From assembly GCA_002345845.1 (NCBI GenBank), contig DDWF01000162.1, positions 15,408-37,461 of the forward strand: a stretch of 22,054 nucleotides of DNA, in the 5' to 3' direction. The notes beneath the pieces were generated by a model, which had not been told where the DNA came from, searched no databases, and saw nothing but the letters and a program-made list of their open reading frames with translations. This document shows, in pieces, positions 1 to 8,787 of the stretch (within the stretch, counting starts at the first letter, position 1; every line of letters begins with the position of its first letter). The position numbers and the translations under genes are program-made. This DNA is from Betaproteobacteria bacterium UBA2293 (GTDB lineage Bacteria; Pseudomonadota; Gammaproteobacteria; Burkholderiales; Rhodocyclaceae).

Positions 1-394
<394 letters not shown>

Positions 395-823
395 TCAGCC
401 TTGGTCGTTGGGCGGCCAGTTGGCATCGTTGATCGAATTGACGTGCTTCAGGAAAGCCACGATGGCGTCCAGTTGCTCGTCGGTGAAGTTGAACTGCGGC
501 ATGCTGCGGCGGCCCGGGATCCCCTCCTTCGGACGGCTCTGGATAAAGGCCTTGACGCCTTCGTCGCCGTAGCGGACGACAACGTTGGCCAGCTCCGGCG
601 CAAAGTACGCACCTTCGCCCATCAGCGTGTGACAGCCGATGCAGTTATTGACTTCCCACAGCTTCTTGCCCTCGGCGACTTGTGGCGTGATGTTCTGCCG
701 CATGTCTCGTTTGGGAAGTTGCGAATGGGTATCGAATGACAACGCCAGGAACAACAGGAAGAAGAAAACCGTCCCCCCGTAGAAAATGTTCCGCGCCATC
801 GATTTGGTAAACGCGCCGCTCAT
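395..823 (-). CDS. norC: Nitric oxide reductase, cytochrome c subunit
   Basis: NorC is a membrane-anchored monohaem cytochrome c that passes electrons to NorB. The protein has 142 residues, close to the usual ~146. It has one N-terminal anchor helix (about residues 12-31), a haem-binding CIGCH motif at 61-65 and a likely axial Met108 in RRSMPQF. The conserved GEGAYFAPELANVVVRYGD segment follows the haem site. The start at 823 was chosen because it gives the family N-terminus (MSGAFTKSMARNIFYGG) and has a strong GGGGGA Shine-Dalgarno sequence; the longer reading frame reaching back to 1141 crosses the divergent gene and is rejected. It heads a norC-norB transcript and shares the upstream region with the divergent NYN gene. 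Confidence 0.95.
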   Translation of the reverse strand: MSGAFTKSMARNIFYGGTVFFFLLFLALSFDTHSQLPKRDMRQNITPQVAEGKKLWEVNNCIGCHTLMGEGAYFAPELANVVVRYGDEGVKAFIQSRPKEGIPGRRSMPQFNFTDEQLDAIVAFLKHVNSINDANWPPNDQG

Positions 824-887
824 TGTTTTCCCCCTTTCGGAAATTGTTTGGCGAGGCGATGGTATTTCCGAGTACTGGGGTCGGGCT

Positions 888-901
888 TTGATGCCTGCTA
901 A
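888..901 (-). promoter_or_regulatory. Candidate FNR/DNR-type box upstream of norC
   Basis: Read on the minus strand this is TTAGCAGGCATCAA. Against the FNR-family consensus TTGAT-N4-ATCAA the right half-site is perfect and the left matches 3 of 5. A plausible -10 (TACCAT, 864-859) lies downstream, putting the box centre about 42 bases before the inferred start of transcription, the usual class II activator position. Control of nor genes by FNR/DNR/NNR proteins is established in other denitrifiers; this site is inferred by eye. Confidence 0.4.
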
Positions 902-931
902 AAATCGGCCAGTGGCTGGAAATAGATGGCG

Positions 932-951
932 CGTCGCCAGCGGAGGCGACG
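932..951. repeat. GC-rich inverted repeat in the norC/NYN intergenic region
   Basis: CGTCGCC (932-938) and GGCGACG (945-951) form a perfect 7-base stem around a 6-base loop. It sits just upstream of the TATACT hexamer proposed for the NYN gene, near where a -35 element would lie. There is no T-tract, so it is not a classical terminator. It could be an operator or chance in GC-rich DNA. Confidence 0.35.
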
Positions 952-962
952 ACGGCCGGCGG

Positions 963-968
963 TATACT
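963..968 (+). promoter_or_regulatory. Candidate -10 element for the NYN gene
   Basis: TATACT matches the sigma-70 -10 consensus at 5 of 6 positions and lies 27 bases before the ATG at 996. No convincing -35 is visible, so it may need an activator or be weak. Confidence 0.4.
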
Positions 969-995
969 TCGCCTTCCTCAAGTTGAAAGCACGAC

Positions 996-2360
996 ATGGC
1001 CACCAATGCCGACATCGCCAGCATGGCGCTCTTCTGTGACTTCGAAAACATCGCCCTCGGCGTACGCGACGCACAGTACGAAAAATTCGATATCCGGCCA
1101 GTGCTGGAACGACTGCTGGCCAAGGGCAGCATCGTCGTCAAGAAAGCCTACTGCGACTGGGATCGCTACAAGGGCTTCAAGGCCGCCATGCATGAGGCCA
1201 ATTTCGAACTGATCGAGATTCCGCATGTCCGCCAGTCCGGCAAGAACTCGGCCGACATCCGCATGGTCGTCGATGCGCTCGACCTCTGCTATACCAAGAC
1301 CCATGTAGACACCTTCGTCATCATTTCCGGCGACTCCGACTTCTCGCCGCTGGTCTCCAAGCTGCGCGAAAACGCCAAGCGCGTCATCGGCGTCGGCGTC
1401 AAACAGTCGTGTTCCGACCTGCTGGTCACCAATTGTGACGAATTCATCTATTACGATGATCTGGTGCGTGATCGCGAAGCCCGTCGCCCGACTCAGCGGC
1501 GCGAACGCGAACCGGGCAAGCGCTCGCCGGAAGACGAGACCGGCAAGGCCAAGGCCGAGGAGCGCAAGAGCAAGGCCGTCGATCTGGTCGCCGCCACCTT
1601 CGCCGATCTGATGGCCGACCGTGGCGAAAGCGACCGCATCTGGGCGTCGGTACTCAAGGAAGTGGTCAAGCGCCGTAATCCGGGCTTCAACGAGAGCTAC
1701 TACGGCTTCCGCAGCTTCGGCAATCTGCTCGAGGAAGCGGCCAGTCGCGGTCTGCTCGGTTTCGGCCGGGACGACAAGGGCGCTTATGTGACCCGCGTGG
1801 CCGGGCGTGTTGCCGCGGCGGAAACTGAGGTGCCGGCTGGCGCCGAACTGCCGCCAACCCTGGAAACGACCAGCGAAGGTGAGACGGAGCCGGCGCCGGC
1901 GGCCGAGACACCAGCCGCCCGCCGACGTGGCGGACGCAGCCGGACGCGCAAGGATGGCGAGCGTAAGGAAGAATCGCCGGTTGGTGAAGTCGCATCGGCC
2001 GCTCCCATCGTCGAAGTGGCGGCGGAGCCGCCACCGGAAATCCCGAGCGAGGCTACGCCACCGGTCAGCAGCCGCTCGCGCGGCGGTCGCCGGCGTGGTC
2101 GCCCGGACAGCGTCGCGCAGCCCGAGGTGGCGGCAAGCGTCAGCGAAGTGGCGGTTGTGGCGGAACCGGCGGTGGCGACGGAAGCCCCCCCGAACCCCGG
2201 TGCCAAGCGCACGACGCGTCGGCCACGCAAGACGACAGCCGTGGCCGAGGCGACGAGCGAGGCAGTGGTGGACATCGCTCCGGTGGTCAGTGAAGCGAAG
2301 CCGGCTGCGCGCAAGCAGCGTTCGTCACGCAGCCGCAGGCCGAAGGCAACCGCCGAGTAG
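996..2360 (+). CDS. NYN-domain (LabA/DUF88-like) putative RNase with OST-HTH/LOTUS domain and basic tail
   Basis: The 454-residue protein has three parts. Residues 8-158 are a NYN/PIN-like domain with the expected acidic residues: D15 in CDFEN, D87 in SADIRM, and D113 and D115 in SGDSDF. This fold is known for metal-dependent RNA cleavage. Residues about 192-268 match an OST-HTH/LOTUS domain (KAVDLVAATFADL ... ESYYGFRSFGNLLEEA), an RNA-binding module. Residues 270-454 are low-complexity Ala/Pro/Glu/Val sequence broken by four Arg-rich patches (about 309-319, 359-370, 403-412, 436-450), resembling disordered RNA-binding tails such as that of RNase E. No strong Shine-Dalgarno is visible before the ATG. 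It is monocistronic and divergent from norC. RNase activity is inferred from the family; the substrate is unknown. Confidence 0.9.
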   Translation: MATNADIASMALFCDFENIALGVRDAQYEKFDIRPVLERLLAKGSIVVKKAYCDWDRYKGFKAAMHEANFELIEIPHVRQSGKNSADIRMVVDALDLCYTKTHVDTFVIISGDSDFSPLVSKLRENAKRVIGVGVKQSCSDLLVTNCDEFIYYDDLVRDREARRPTQRREREPGKRSPEDETGKAKAEERKSKAVDLVAATFADLMADRGESDRIWASVLKEVVKRRNPGFNESYYGFRSFGNLLEEAASRGLLGFGRDDKGAYVTRVAGRVAAAETEVPAGAELPPTLETTSEGETEPAPAAETPAARRRGGRSRTRKDGERKEESPVGEVASAAPIVEVAAEPPPEIPSEATPPVSSRSRGGRRRGRPDSVAQPEVAASVSEVAVVAEPAVATEAPPNPGAKRTTRRPRKTTAVAEATSEAVVDIAPVVSEAKPAARKQRSSRSRRPKATAE

Positions 2361-2374
2361 TTTTTGGAGGATCG

Positions 2375-2398
2375 GCCTGCCGGTGATTACCGGCAGGC
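2375..2398. terminator. Hairpin between convergent genes (possible bidirectional terminator)
   Basis: GCCTGCCGGT (2375-2384) and ACCGGCAGGC (2389-2398) form a perfect 10-base stem with a GATT loop. It lies 14 bases after the NYN stop codon and just after the stop of the convergent hypothetical gene. Neither side has a real T-tract, so intrinsic termination would be weak; it may instead protect 3' ends. Confidence 0.5.
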
Positions 2399-2401
2399 GG
2401 C

Positions 2402-2917
2402 TCAGATTACCTTGAGCAGCATGCCGCGCAACTCTTCGGCGCGGCGTTTGCCTTCACGCGTCTGGACGATGGCATGGAACCACGGATCAAACTGCAGGCG
2501 CAGTTCATAGTGGGTCTTGGCGGCGAAGGCGCGTTCGACGATGTCGAGGTGGGCAAATGGGCCGCAGAAGGTCTTCAGCGTGTTCTGCATGAAATTGCGC
2601 GCCATTTCCATATCCTTGATGTTCGGCGGATCCGGTTCCGGGCGGAAGGCGGTGATCGATGGCAAGCCTTCCGGGGGCGGCGGCTGCAACTGGCCAGTCG
2701 CCTCTTCCTTGATGCTGTCCATGGCGATGTGGCCTTCTTCTTCAAGCAGGCCCAGGGTGTGCAGCAAGTCATCGGCCTGCAGCATGTCGCGCAGTTCGTC
2801 GACAGTGCGTTTACCATCGACCATGATCAGTACCCGTCGCTGACGGGGAGTCAGGCCGCCGGACTTGGTCGCGACCTCCTCCTGCCCCTTGGCGGTCTTG
2901 GCGAATATGACGCCCAT
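2402..2917 (-). CDS. Conserved hypothetical protein, possible winged-helix N-terminus
   Basis: The protein has 171 residues and I do not recognise its function. The start at 2917 is preferred over the longer frame to 2998 because it has a GGAGA Shine-Dalgarno, lies downstream of a good promoter, and avoids translating through the panD terminator. Residues about 18-65 (SGGLTPRQRRVLIMVDGKR followed by TVDELRDML and a short helix) look like a small helix-turn-helix or winged-helix unit. A Pro-rich linker (about 78-100) leads to a helical C-terminal domain of about 65 residues rich in charged and aromatic positions. There is no signal peptide or membrane helix, so it is probably cytoplasmic. It is transcribed alone. 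Confidence 0.75.
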   Translation of the reverse strand: MGVIFAKTAKGQEEVATKSGGLTPRQRRVLIMVDGKRTVDELRDMLQADDLLHTLGLLEEEGHIAMDSIKEEATGQLQPPPPEGLPSITAFRPEPDPPNIKDMEMARNFMQNTLKTFCGPFAHLDIVERAFAAKTHYELRLQFDPWFHAIVQTREGKRRAEELRGMLLKVI

Positions 2918-2955
2918 GTTTGTCTCCGTTGTATTTGTGTAAAACTTTGCGGAGC

Positions 2956-2983
2956 ATTGTACCCAAAAAGAAAAACCCGCCAA
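2956..2983 (-). promoter_or_regulatory. Candidate sigma-70 promoter for the hypothetical gene, inside the panD terminator
   Basis: On the minus strand a -35 TTGGCG (2983-2978), a 16-base spacer and a -10 TACAAT (2961-2956) precede the gene at 2917 by about 39 bases. The -35 is part of the terminator stem and loop, and the T-tract forms the spacer. Confidence 0.5.
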
Positions 2984-2995
2984 CGGCGGGTTTTT
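2971..2995 (-). terminator. Rho-independent terminator of panD and the upstream series
   Basis: AAAAACCCGCC (2971-2981) and GGCGGGTTTTT (2985-2995) form an 11-base stem with a 3-base loop. On the minus strand it is followed by further Ts (TTTTTCTTTTT). It starts 22 bases after the panD stop. Confidence 0.85.
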
Positions 2996-3017
2996 CATGA
3001 GCGGGTGATGGGCGGGA

Positions 3018-3401
3018 TCAGGCGGCGGCCTGCACCGGAATCTTGTGCCCGCGACGGACGATGCGGTTCTGCGAATCGACGTAGATCAGGTCGGGCTCGT
3101 GCTTGGCCAGTTCGACTTCGTTGTAGGCGGCGAAGGTGGCGATGATCAGGATATCGCCGGGGGCGGCGCGGCGGGCGGCCGAACCGTTGACCGAGATGAC
3201 GCCCGAACCGCGTTCGGCGCGAATGGCGTAGGTAGTGAAGCGCTCGCCGTTGTTGACGTTCCAGATGTCGATCTGTTCGTACTCGCGGATATTGGCGGCC
3301 TCGAGCAGATCTTCGTCGATGGCGCAGGAACCCTCGTAGTGCAGGTCGGCGTGGGTGGTGGTCACGCGATGCAGCTTGGATTTCAACATCGTTCTCTGCA
3401 T
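3018..3401 (-). CDS. panD: Aspartate 1-decarboxylase proenzyme
   Basis: PanD makes beta-alanine from L-aspartate, using a pyruvoyl group formed by self-cleavage, for pantothenate and coenzyme A synthesis. The protein has 127 residues, matching the family. The cleavage site is intact: [13 protein letters not shown] places Gly24-Ser25 exactly as in the E. coli enzyme when the start at 3401 ([12 protein letters not shown]) is used; that is why the ATG four codons upstream (3413) was rejected. Other conserved parts include [17 protein letters not shown] and [10 protein letters not shown]. It follows panC after 90 bases and has its own strong promoter, so beta-alanine supply may be set apart from the panBC transcript. 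Confidence is high. Confidence 0.96.
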   Translation of the reverse strand: MQRTMLKSKLHRVTTTHADLHYEGSCAIDEDLLEAANIREYEQIDIWNVNNGERFTTYAIRAERGSGVISVNGSAARRAAPGDILIIATFAAYNEVELAKHEPDLIYVDSQNRIVRRGHKIPVQAAA

Positions 3402-3434
3402 GGTTTCACTCATCCAGAAAGTTGGGGGAAGCGC

Positions 3435-3462
3435 ATTGTAGCGACAATGGCCCCTCTGTCAA
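3435..3462 (-). promoter_or_regulatory. Near-consensus sigma-70 promoter for panD
   Basis: On the minus strand a perfect -35 TTGACA (3462-3457) is followed by a 16-base spacer and -10 TACAAT (3440-3435), predicting transcription from about 3428. The inverted repeat CATTGT-AGCG-ACAATG (3434-3449) covers the -10 and could be an operator. Confidence 0.7.
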
Positions 3463-3465
3463 CGA

Positions 3466-3477
3466 CCATAATTATGG
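3466..3477. repeat. 12-base palindrome upstream of the panD promoter
   Basis: CCATAATTATGG is a perfect AT-centred palindrome ending 3 bases before the -35 of the panD promoter. Its position fits an upstream activator site or an AT-rich UP-like element. No known regulator is assigned. Confidence 0.45.
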
Positions 3478-3491
3478 CCGGCGGGAGGGTT

Positions 3492-5142
<1,651 letters not shown>

Positions 5143-5148
5143 GGGGGC

Positions 5149-5511
5149 TCAGTTCCGGAAGACGAAATAGACGGCGCCAAGGATACACAGGGCAGCCCAC
5201 AGATAGTCAAGCTTCAGCGGCTGGTTCATGTAAAAGACGACGAAGGGCACGAACACCGTCAGGGTGATCACTTCCTGCAGGATCTTCAGCTGCGCCAGGC
5301 TCATTTCAGTGTGGCCGATGCGGTTGGCCGGCACCTGGAGCAGGTATTCGAACAGGGCGATGCCCCAGGAGACGAGGGCGGCGATCCACCAGGGCTTCTC
5401 GTTCAGGTGCTTGAGGTGTGAATACCAGGCGAATGTCATGAATACATTCGACAGCGCCAGCAGCACCACCGTCTGCCAGATGACGGGAACGTGCAGGCCG
5501 AACAGGGTCAC
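5149..5511 (-). CDS. DMT-family (DUF486) small membrane protein
   Basis: The protein has 120 residues with about four hydrophobic helices (roughly 9-30, 41-60, 78-97, 102-118), the size and pattern of the DUF486 group of drug/metabolite-transporter relatives. Family-like segments are FMTFAWYSHLKHLNEKPWW and ALFEYLLQVPANRIG. The start is a GTG at 5511 that overlaps the folK stop (GTGA), which implies translational coupling. The function of this family is unknown; placement between folK and panB suggests co-expression only, though export or import of a pathway intermediate is conceivable. The identification is solid, the role is open. Confidence 0.88.
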   Translation of the reverse strand: MTLFGLHVPVIWQTVVLLALSNVFMTFAWYSHLKHLNEKPWWIAALVSWGIALFEYLLQVPANRIGHTEMSLAQLKILQEVITLTVFVPFVVFYMNQPLKLDYLWAALCILGAVYFVFRN

Positions 5512-5984
5512 AGACGGACGATGCCCTGGTTGGCGACAGCTGGCAGCCAGGCGTTGATGTGGCCACGGCCGGGCAGGCGCAGATCGGGGGCGAGTTCGGC
5601 CAATGGCAGCAGGACGAAGGCGCGCAGGTGCAGGCGGGGGTGCGGCAGGGTCAATTCGGGCAGGTCGAGAAACTGATCGTCGTAGAGCAGCAGATCGAGA
5701 TCGAGGGTGCGCGGACCGTTCTTCTCGGCCCGCTGGCGGCCGAAGCGGCGCTCGATGTCGAGCAGCTCGCCGAGCAGGGCCTGCGGCATCAGCGTCGTTT
5801 CCAGCAGGGCGACGGCATTGACGAACTCCGGCTGGTCGATGATGCCGACCGGGGCCGTGCGGTACAGGGACGAACAGCGGAGCACCTTGCTGTCCGGCAG
5901 ATTGGCCAGGGCGCCGAAGGCAGCGCGGATGGTGCTCGCCGGATCGCCGAGATTGGCGCCGAGGGCTATGTAGGCAACGCTCAT
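5508..5984 (-). CDS. folK: 2-amino-4-hydroxy-6-hydroxymethyldihydropteridine pyrophosphokinase
   Basis: HPPK transfers pyrophosphate from ATP to 6-hydroxymethyl-dihydropterin in folate synthesis. The protein has 158 residues, typical for the family. The sequence shows YIALGANLGDP near the N-terminus, YRTAPVGIIDQPEFVNAV, the signature GPRTLDLDLLLYDD carrying the metal-binding Asp pair, and LPHPRLHLRAFVLLPL. The ATG overlaps the pcnB stop (ATGA) and its own stop overlaps the next GTG, so it is tightly coupled on both sides. Confidence 0.97.
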   Translation of the reverse strand: MSVAYIALGANLGDPASTIRAAFGALANLPDSKVLRCSSLYRTAPVGIIDQPEFVNAVALLETTLMPQALLGELLDIERRFGRQRAEKNGPRTLDLDLLLYDDQFLDLPELTLPHPRLHLRAFVLLPLAELAPDLRLPGRGHINAWLPAVANQGIVRL

Positions 5985-7321
5985 TCAGCGGCCGGCGCGC
6001 TGCCGGCGTTTGATGGCTTCTTGCGCCGGCGGCGGCGCTTTTTGTCGCCGGCCTGCTCGGGCAGCAGCATCTGCGCCCGTTCCTCGCCGTCGACGGCCTG
6101 GAAGCGGGTCCACCACTCGCCCAGTTCCATATCCACTTCGCCGGATTCGGCGCGTAGCAGCAGGAAGTCATAACCGGCGCGGAAACGTGGTTGTTCGAGC
6201 AGCGAGTACGGACGTTTGCCGGCGCGCTGTTCGAAACGCGGCTGCAGCAGCCAGATGTCCTTGATGTCGCCGGCGATGCGCCGCGTGATGGCGAGTTTCT
6301 CGCCCTGCACGTCGAGCACCGTGTCCATCGCCTGGAACAGCGCCGGGATCTTCGCTTCGCCTTCTGCCTTGAGCTTTTCCCAGTGCGCCAGCACTTCATG
6401 CCAGAGCAGGCAGGCGAACAGGAAGCCGGGCGAAGTGCCCTTGCCGCGGCGGATACGCTCGTCGGTGTTGGCCAGGGCCAGCATGACGAACTTCTCGCCC
6501 ATCGGCTGCTCGAGGATGACGTCGAGCATCGGCAGCAGGCCGTGGTGCAGGCCTTCGTCGCGCAGTTGCGTGATGCACTTGACCGAGTGGCCGGAGGTCA
6601 GCAGCTTCAACATCTCGTCGAACAGGCGGGCAGCCGGCACGTTTTCCAGCAACACAGCCATTTCGCGAATCGGCCGCTTGGCTTCGGGATCAATAGACAG
6701 GCCGAGCTTGGCCGCCAGGCGCACGGCACGCAGCAGGCGTACCGGGTCTTCGCGGTAGCGGGCGCGCGGCTCGCCGATCATGCGCAGGGTGCGTGCCTTG
6801 AGGTCGCCGACGCCGTGGTGGTAGTCGACGATGGCCTCGGTGGTCGGGTCGTAGTACAGCGCATTGGCGGTGAAATCGCGGCGCGCCGCGTCTTCCAGCT
6901 GGCTGCCGAAGACATTGTCGTGCAGCACCCGGCCGTGCTCGTCCTTCTTGGTGTCTTCGCCGAGCTGGCCGCGGAAGGTGGTGACCTCGATCTGCTCCTG
7001 GCCCATCATCACATGGACGATCTGGAAGCGGCGGCCGATGATGCGCGAGCGGCGGAAGGCGCGGCGCACTTCCTCGGGCGTGGCGTCGGTGGCGACGTCG
7101 AAGTCCTTCGGTTCGGCGCCGATCAGCAGATCACGGACGGCGCCGCCGACGACGTAGGCCTTGTGGCCGTTTTCCTGCAGGGTTTCGCAGACGCGCCGGC
7201 TGCCGGAACTGATGCGGTCGCGGGTGATGCCGTGGGTGGAGACGGGGATGACGGCCGGCTCATGCTGGCCGGGTCGGGCTTTTTTGCCGCTGAAGACGCG
7301 GGAAATGAATTTTCGGATCAC
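5981..7321 (-). CDS. pcnB: Poly(A) polymerase I
   Basis: PcnB adds 3' poly(A) tails to RNA and so promotes decay. The protein has 446 residues. The nucleotidyltransferase core has AYVVGGAVRDLLIG (about 56-68) and the catalytic DxD at D73 and D75 in PKDFDVATDATPEEV. IIGRRFQIVHV, RRDFTANALYYDP and REDPVRLLRAVRLAAKLG follow as in the family. A lysine/arginine-rich C-terminal end (KKRRRRRKKPSN) separates it from tRNA CCA-adding enzymes and fits the PcnB type. The start is a GTG at 7321 without a clear Shine-Dalgarno, so the exact start is less certain than the identity. It is coupled to folK by ATGA. Confidence 0.95.
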   Translation of the reverse strand: MIRKFISRVFSGKKARPGQHEPAVIPVSTHGITRDRISSGSRRVCETLQENGHKAYVVGGAVRDLLIGAEPKDFDVATDATPEEVRRAFRRSRIIGRRFQIVHVMMGQEQIEVTTFRGQLGEDTKKDEHGRVLHDNVFGSQLEDAARRDFTANALYYDPTTEAIVDYHHGVGDLKARTLRMIGEPRARYREDPVRLLRAVRLAAKLGLSIDPEAKRPIREMAVLLENVPAARLFDEMLKLLTSGHSVKCITQLRDEGLHHGLLPMLDVILEQPMGEKFVMLALANTDERIRRGKGTSPGFLFACLLWHEVLAHWEKLKAEGEAKIPALFQAMDTVLDVQGEKLAITRRIAGDIKDIWLLQPRFEQRAGKRPYSLLEQPRFRAGYDFLLLRAESGEVDMELGEWWTRFQAVDGEERAQMLLPEQAGDKKRRRRRKKPSNAGSAPAAE

Positions 7322-7358
7322 GAATTGCCGTTAGCTGTGGAGGGGGGAGTGCGCTTGT

Positions 7359-7372
7359 CCGCGGCGCCGCGG
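7359..7372. repeat. 14-base GC palindrome upstream of pcnB
   Basis: CCGCGGCGCCGCGG is a perfect palindrome in the 83-base gap between the HAD phosphatase gene and pcnB. It has no T-tract. It could fold in the transcript or be a chance product of high GC content. Confidence 0.35.
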
Positions 7373-7404
7373 GCGCTTTCCCGATCCTGCGGAAAACGCG
7401 GATT

Positions 7405-8073
7405 CTACCGCAATGTGATGATTTTCCAGTTCATTTGCGTTGCATGGGCGCGCAGTTTTTCGTCCGGGTCGACGGCGACCGGCTGGCTGACCTTGCCCAT
7501 CAGCGGCAGGTCGTTGTGCGAATCGCTGTAGAACCAGCTCTCGGCGAAGCTGCCCCACCACAGGCCGAGGCTTTCCAGCCACTGTTCGACGCGGACGATC
7601 TTGCCGCTCTGGAAGGAAGGCGTGCCGGTTGGTGCGCCGGAAAAGGCGCCGCTGTTCATGTTTGCGGCCGGAATGGTGCCGATCAGGTGCGGAATGCCGA
7701 ATTCGCGGACGATCGGACCAGTGACAAAGCTGTTGGTGGCGGTGACGATGGCACAGAGGTCGCCGTTGGCCAGGTGCTCGGCGACCAGCTGGCGGGCGGC
7801 CGGCGAAATGATCGGCTGGATGTGGCGAGTCATGTACTCGCGATGCCAGGCATCGAGTTCCGGCCGGGCGTGGCGGGCCAGCGGTTGCAGCTGGAAGGCG
7901 AGGAAGGCCTGGATGTCGAGCGTGCCGGCCTTGTAATGCTCGTAGAACTCGATGTTCTTCGCTTCCTGGATTTCGCGGTCGACGACGCCGCGGGAAATCA
8001 GGAACTGCGCCCACTCGAAGTCGGAGTCGCCGGCGAGCAGGGTGTTGTCGAGATCGAAGAGAGCAAGGTTCAT
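7405..8073 (-). CDS. HAD-superfamily subclass IB hydrolase (SerB-like phosphatase)
   Basis: The protein has 222 residues and shows the haloacid dehalogenase motifs. Motif I is FDLDNTLL with the nucleophile D7 and acid/base D9, motif II is IVTATNSFV, and motif IV is YSDSHNDLPLM with D184 and D188. The helical cap between residues about 18 and 90 fits subclass IB, the group related to phosphoserine phosphatase. The substrate cannot be read from the sequence; a small phosphomonoester is likely. The start overlaps the hda stop by ATGA. Annotating it as SerB itself would go too far, since related proteins in this position form a separate uncharacterised group. Confidence 0.9.
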   Translation of the reverse strand: MNLALFDLDNTLLAGDSDFEWAQFLISRGVVDREIQEAKNIEFYEHYKAGTLDIQAFLAFQLQPLARHARPELDAWHREYMTRHIQPIISPAARQLVAEHLANGDLCAIVTATNSFVTGPIVREFGIPHLIGTIPAANMNSGAFSGAPTGTPSFQSGKIVRVEQWLESLGLWWGSFAESWFYSDSHNDLPLMGKVSQPVAVDPDEKLRAHATQMNWKIITLR

Positions 8074-8723
8074 GAGGCGGCTTCCAGTGTCAGCAGTTCG
8101 CGCAGCAGCGGCAGGGTGACGGCGCGCTTGTTTTCCAGGGTGTAGTGGTCGAGGGCGACGATGAAGGCGGAGAGGGTGCGCATGTCGCGCGGCGCATGGC
8201 GCATCAGGTAGTCGATGGCGTCCGGCGGCAGTTTCAGCGCCCGCTCGCGGGCCTGGGCGGCGAGGGCGGCGGCCTTCTCGGCATCGGAGAGCGGTTGCAG
8301 GCGATAGATCAGGCCGGAGCCGAGGCGGGTGCGCAGGTCCTCGCGCACGGTCAGATGCACCGGCGGTTGCGGGGCGGTGGTGAGCAGTCGGCCACCGTGC
8401 ATTTTCAGCCGGTTGAAATGATTGAAGAGGGCGATCTGGCCCGCGTCATCGAGCTGCTCGACGTTGTCGACAGCCAGCAGGTCCGCGGCCGGCAGATGCG
8501 CCAGCGAGCCATCGGCGGCTGCGTCGGCATAGGCAAAGCCGCTGGCCCGCAGCAGGTGGCTGCGGCCGCTGCCGGCCGGGCCGATCAGGCAGAACGAGGT
8601 ATCGCTGGCGTTGCCGGCCAGCCAGCCGGTCAGGGCGGCGAGCGTCTCGACATTGCCGCCGGCGACAAAATTGTCGAGCGACGGTGGGCTTTCCGGCAGC
8701 AAATCGAGAATCAGCTGGCGCAT
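8070..8723 (-). CDS. hda: DnaA regulatory inactivator Hda
   Basis: Hda binds the DNA polymerase sliding clamp and stimulates ATP hydrolysis by DnaA, preventing re-initiation of replication. The protein has 217 residues, lacking the DNA-binding domain of DnaA. A clamp-binding motif opens it (QLILDLL, residues 3-9). The P-loop is GPAGSGRSHLL (48-58), with the GRS form seen in Hda rather than GKT. LLAVDNVEQLDD is the Walker B region, REDLRTRLGSGLIYRLQPL carries the arginine region, and HAPRDMRTLSAFIVALD is sensor II. It heads the minus-strand series and is divergent from purM with 64 bases between start codons, in which no clear promoter could be picked out. Confidence 0.95.
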   Translation of the reverse strand: MRQLILDLLPESPPSLDNFVAGGNVETLAALTGWLAGNASDTSFCLIGPAGSGRSHLLRASGFAYADAAADGSLAHLPAADLLAVDNVEQLDDAGQIALFNHFNRLKMHGGRLLTTAPQPPVHLTVREDLRTRLGSGLIYRLQPLSDAEKAAALAAQARERALKLPPDAIDYLMRHAPRDMRTLSAFIVALDHYTLENKRAVTLPLLRELLTLEAAS

Positions 8724-8787
8724 CAGTTAAAATCTTGGTTTTTTCAAGGCGACGGATTTTACCATCCGCCCACGCATCGGATTTGTC

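Noticed and set aside
395..1141. Long form of norC starting at 1141
   Set aside because: The extra N-terminal part overlaps the NYN gene and is unlike NorC; the ATG at 823 has a strong ribosome site and the family N-terminus.
1791..2360. Repeat array or CRISPR-like structure in the 3' part of the NYN gene
   Set aside because: The repetitive look comes from Ala/Arg/Glu/Pro codons in the tail; there are no regular identical repeats with spacers.
6191..7531. A 446-residue plus-strand reading frame
   Set aside because: It is the antisense shadow of pcnB, which has all catalytic motifs.
8724..8787. Promoters between hda and purM
   Set aside because: TAAAAT and TACCAT-like hexamers exist on both strands, but no -35 at acceptable spacing was found, so no call was made.
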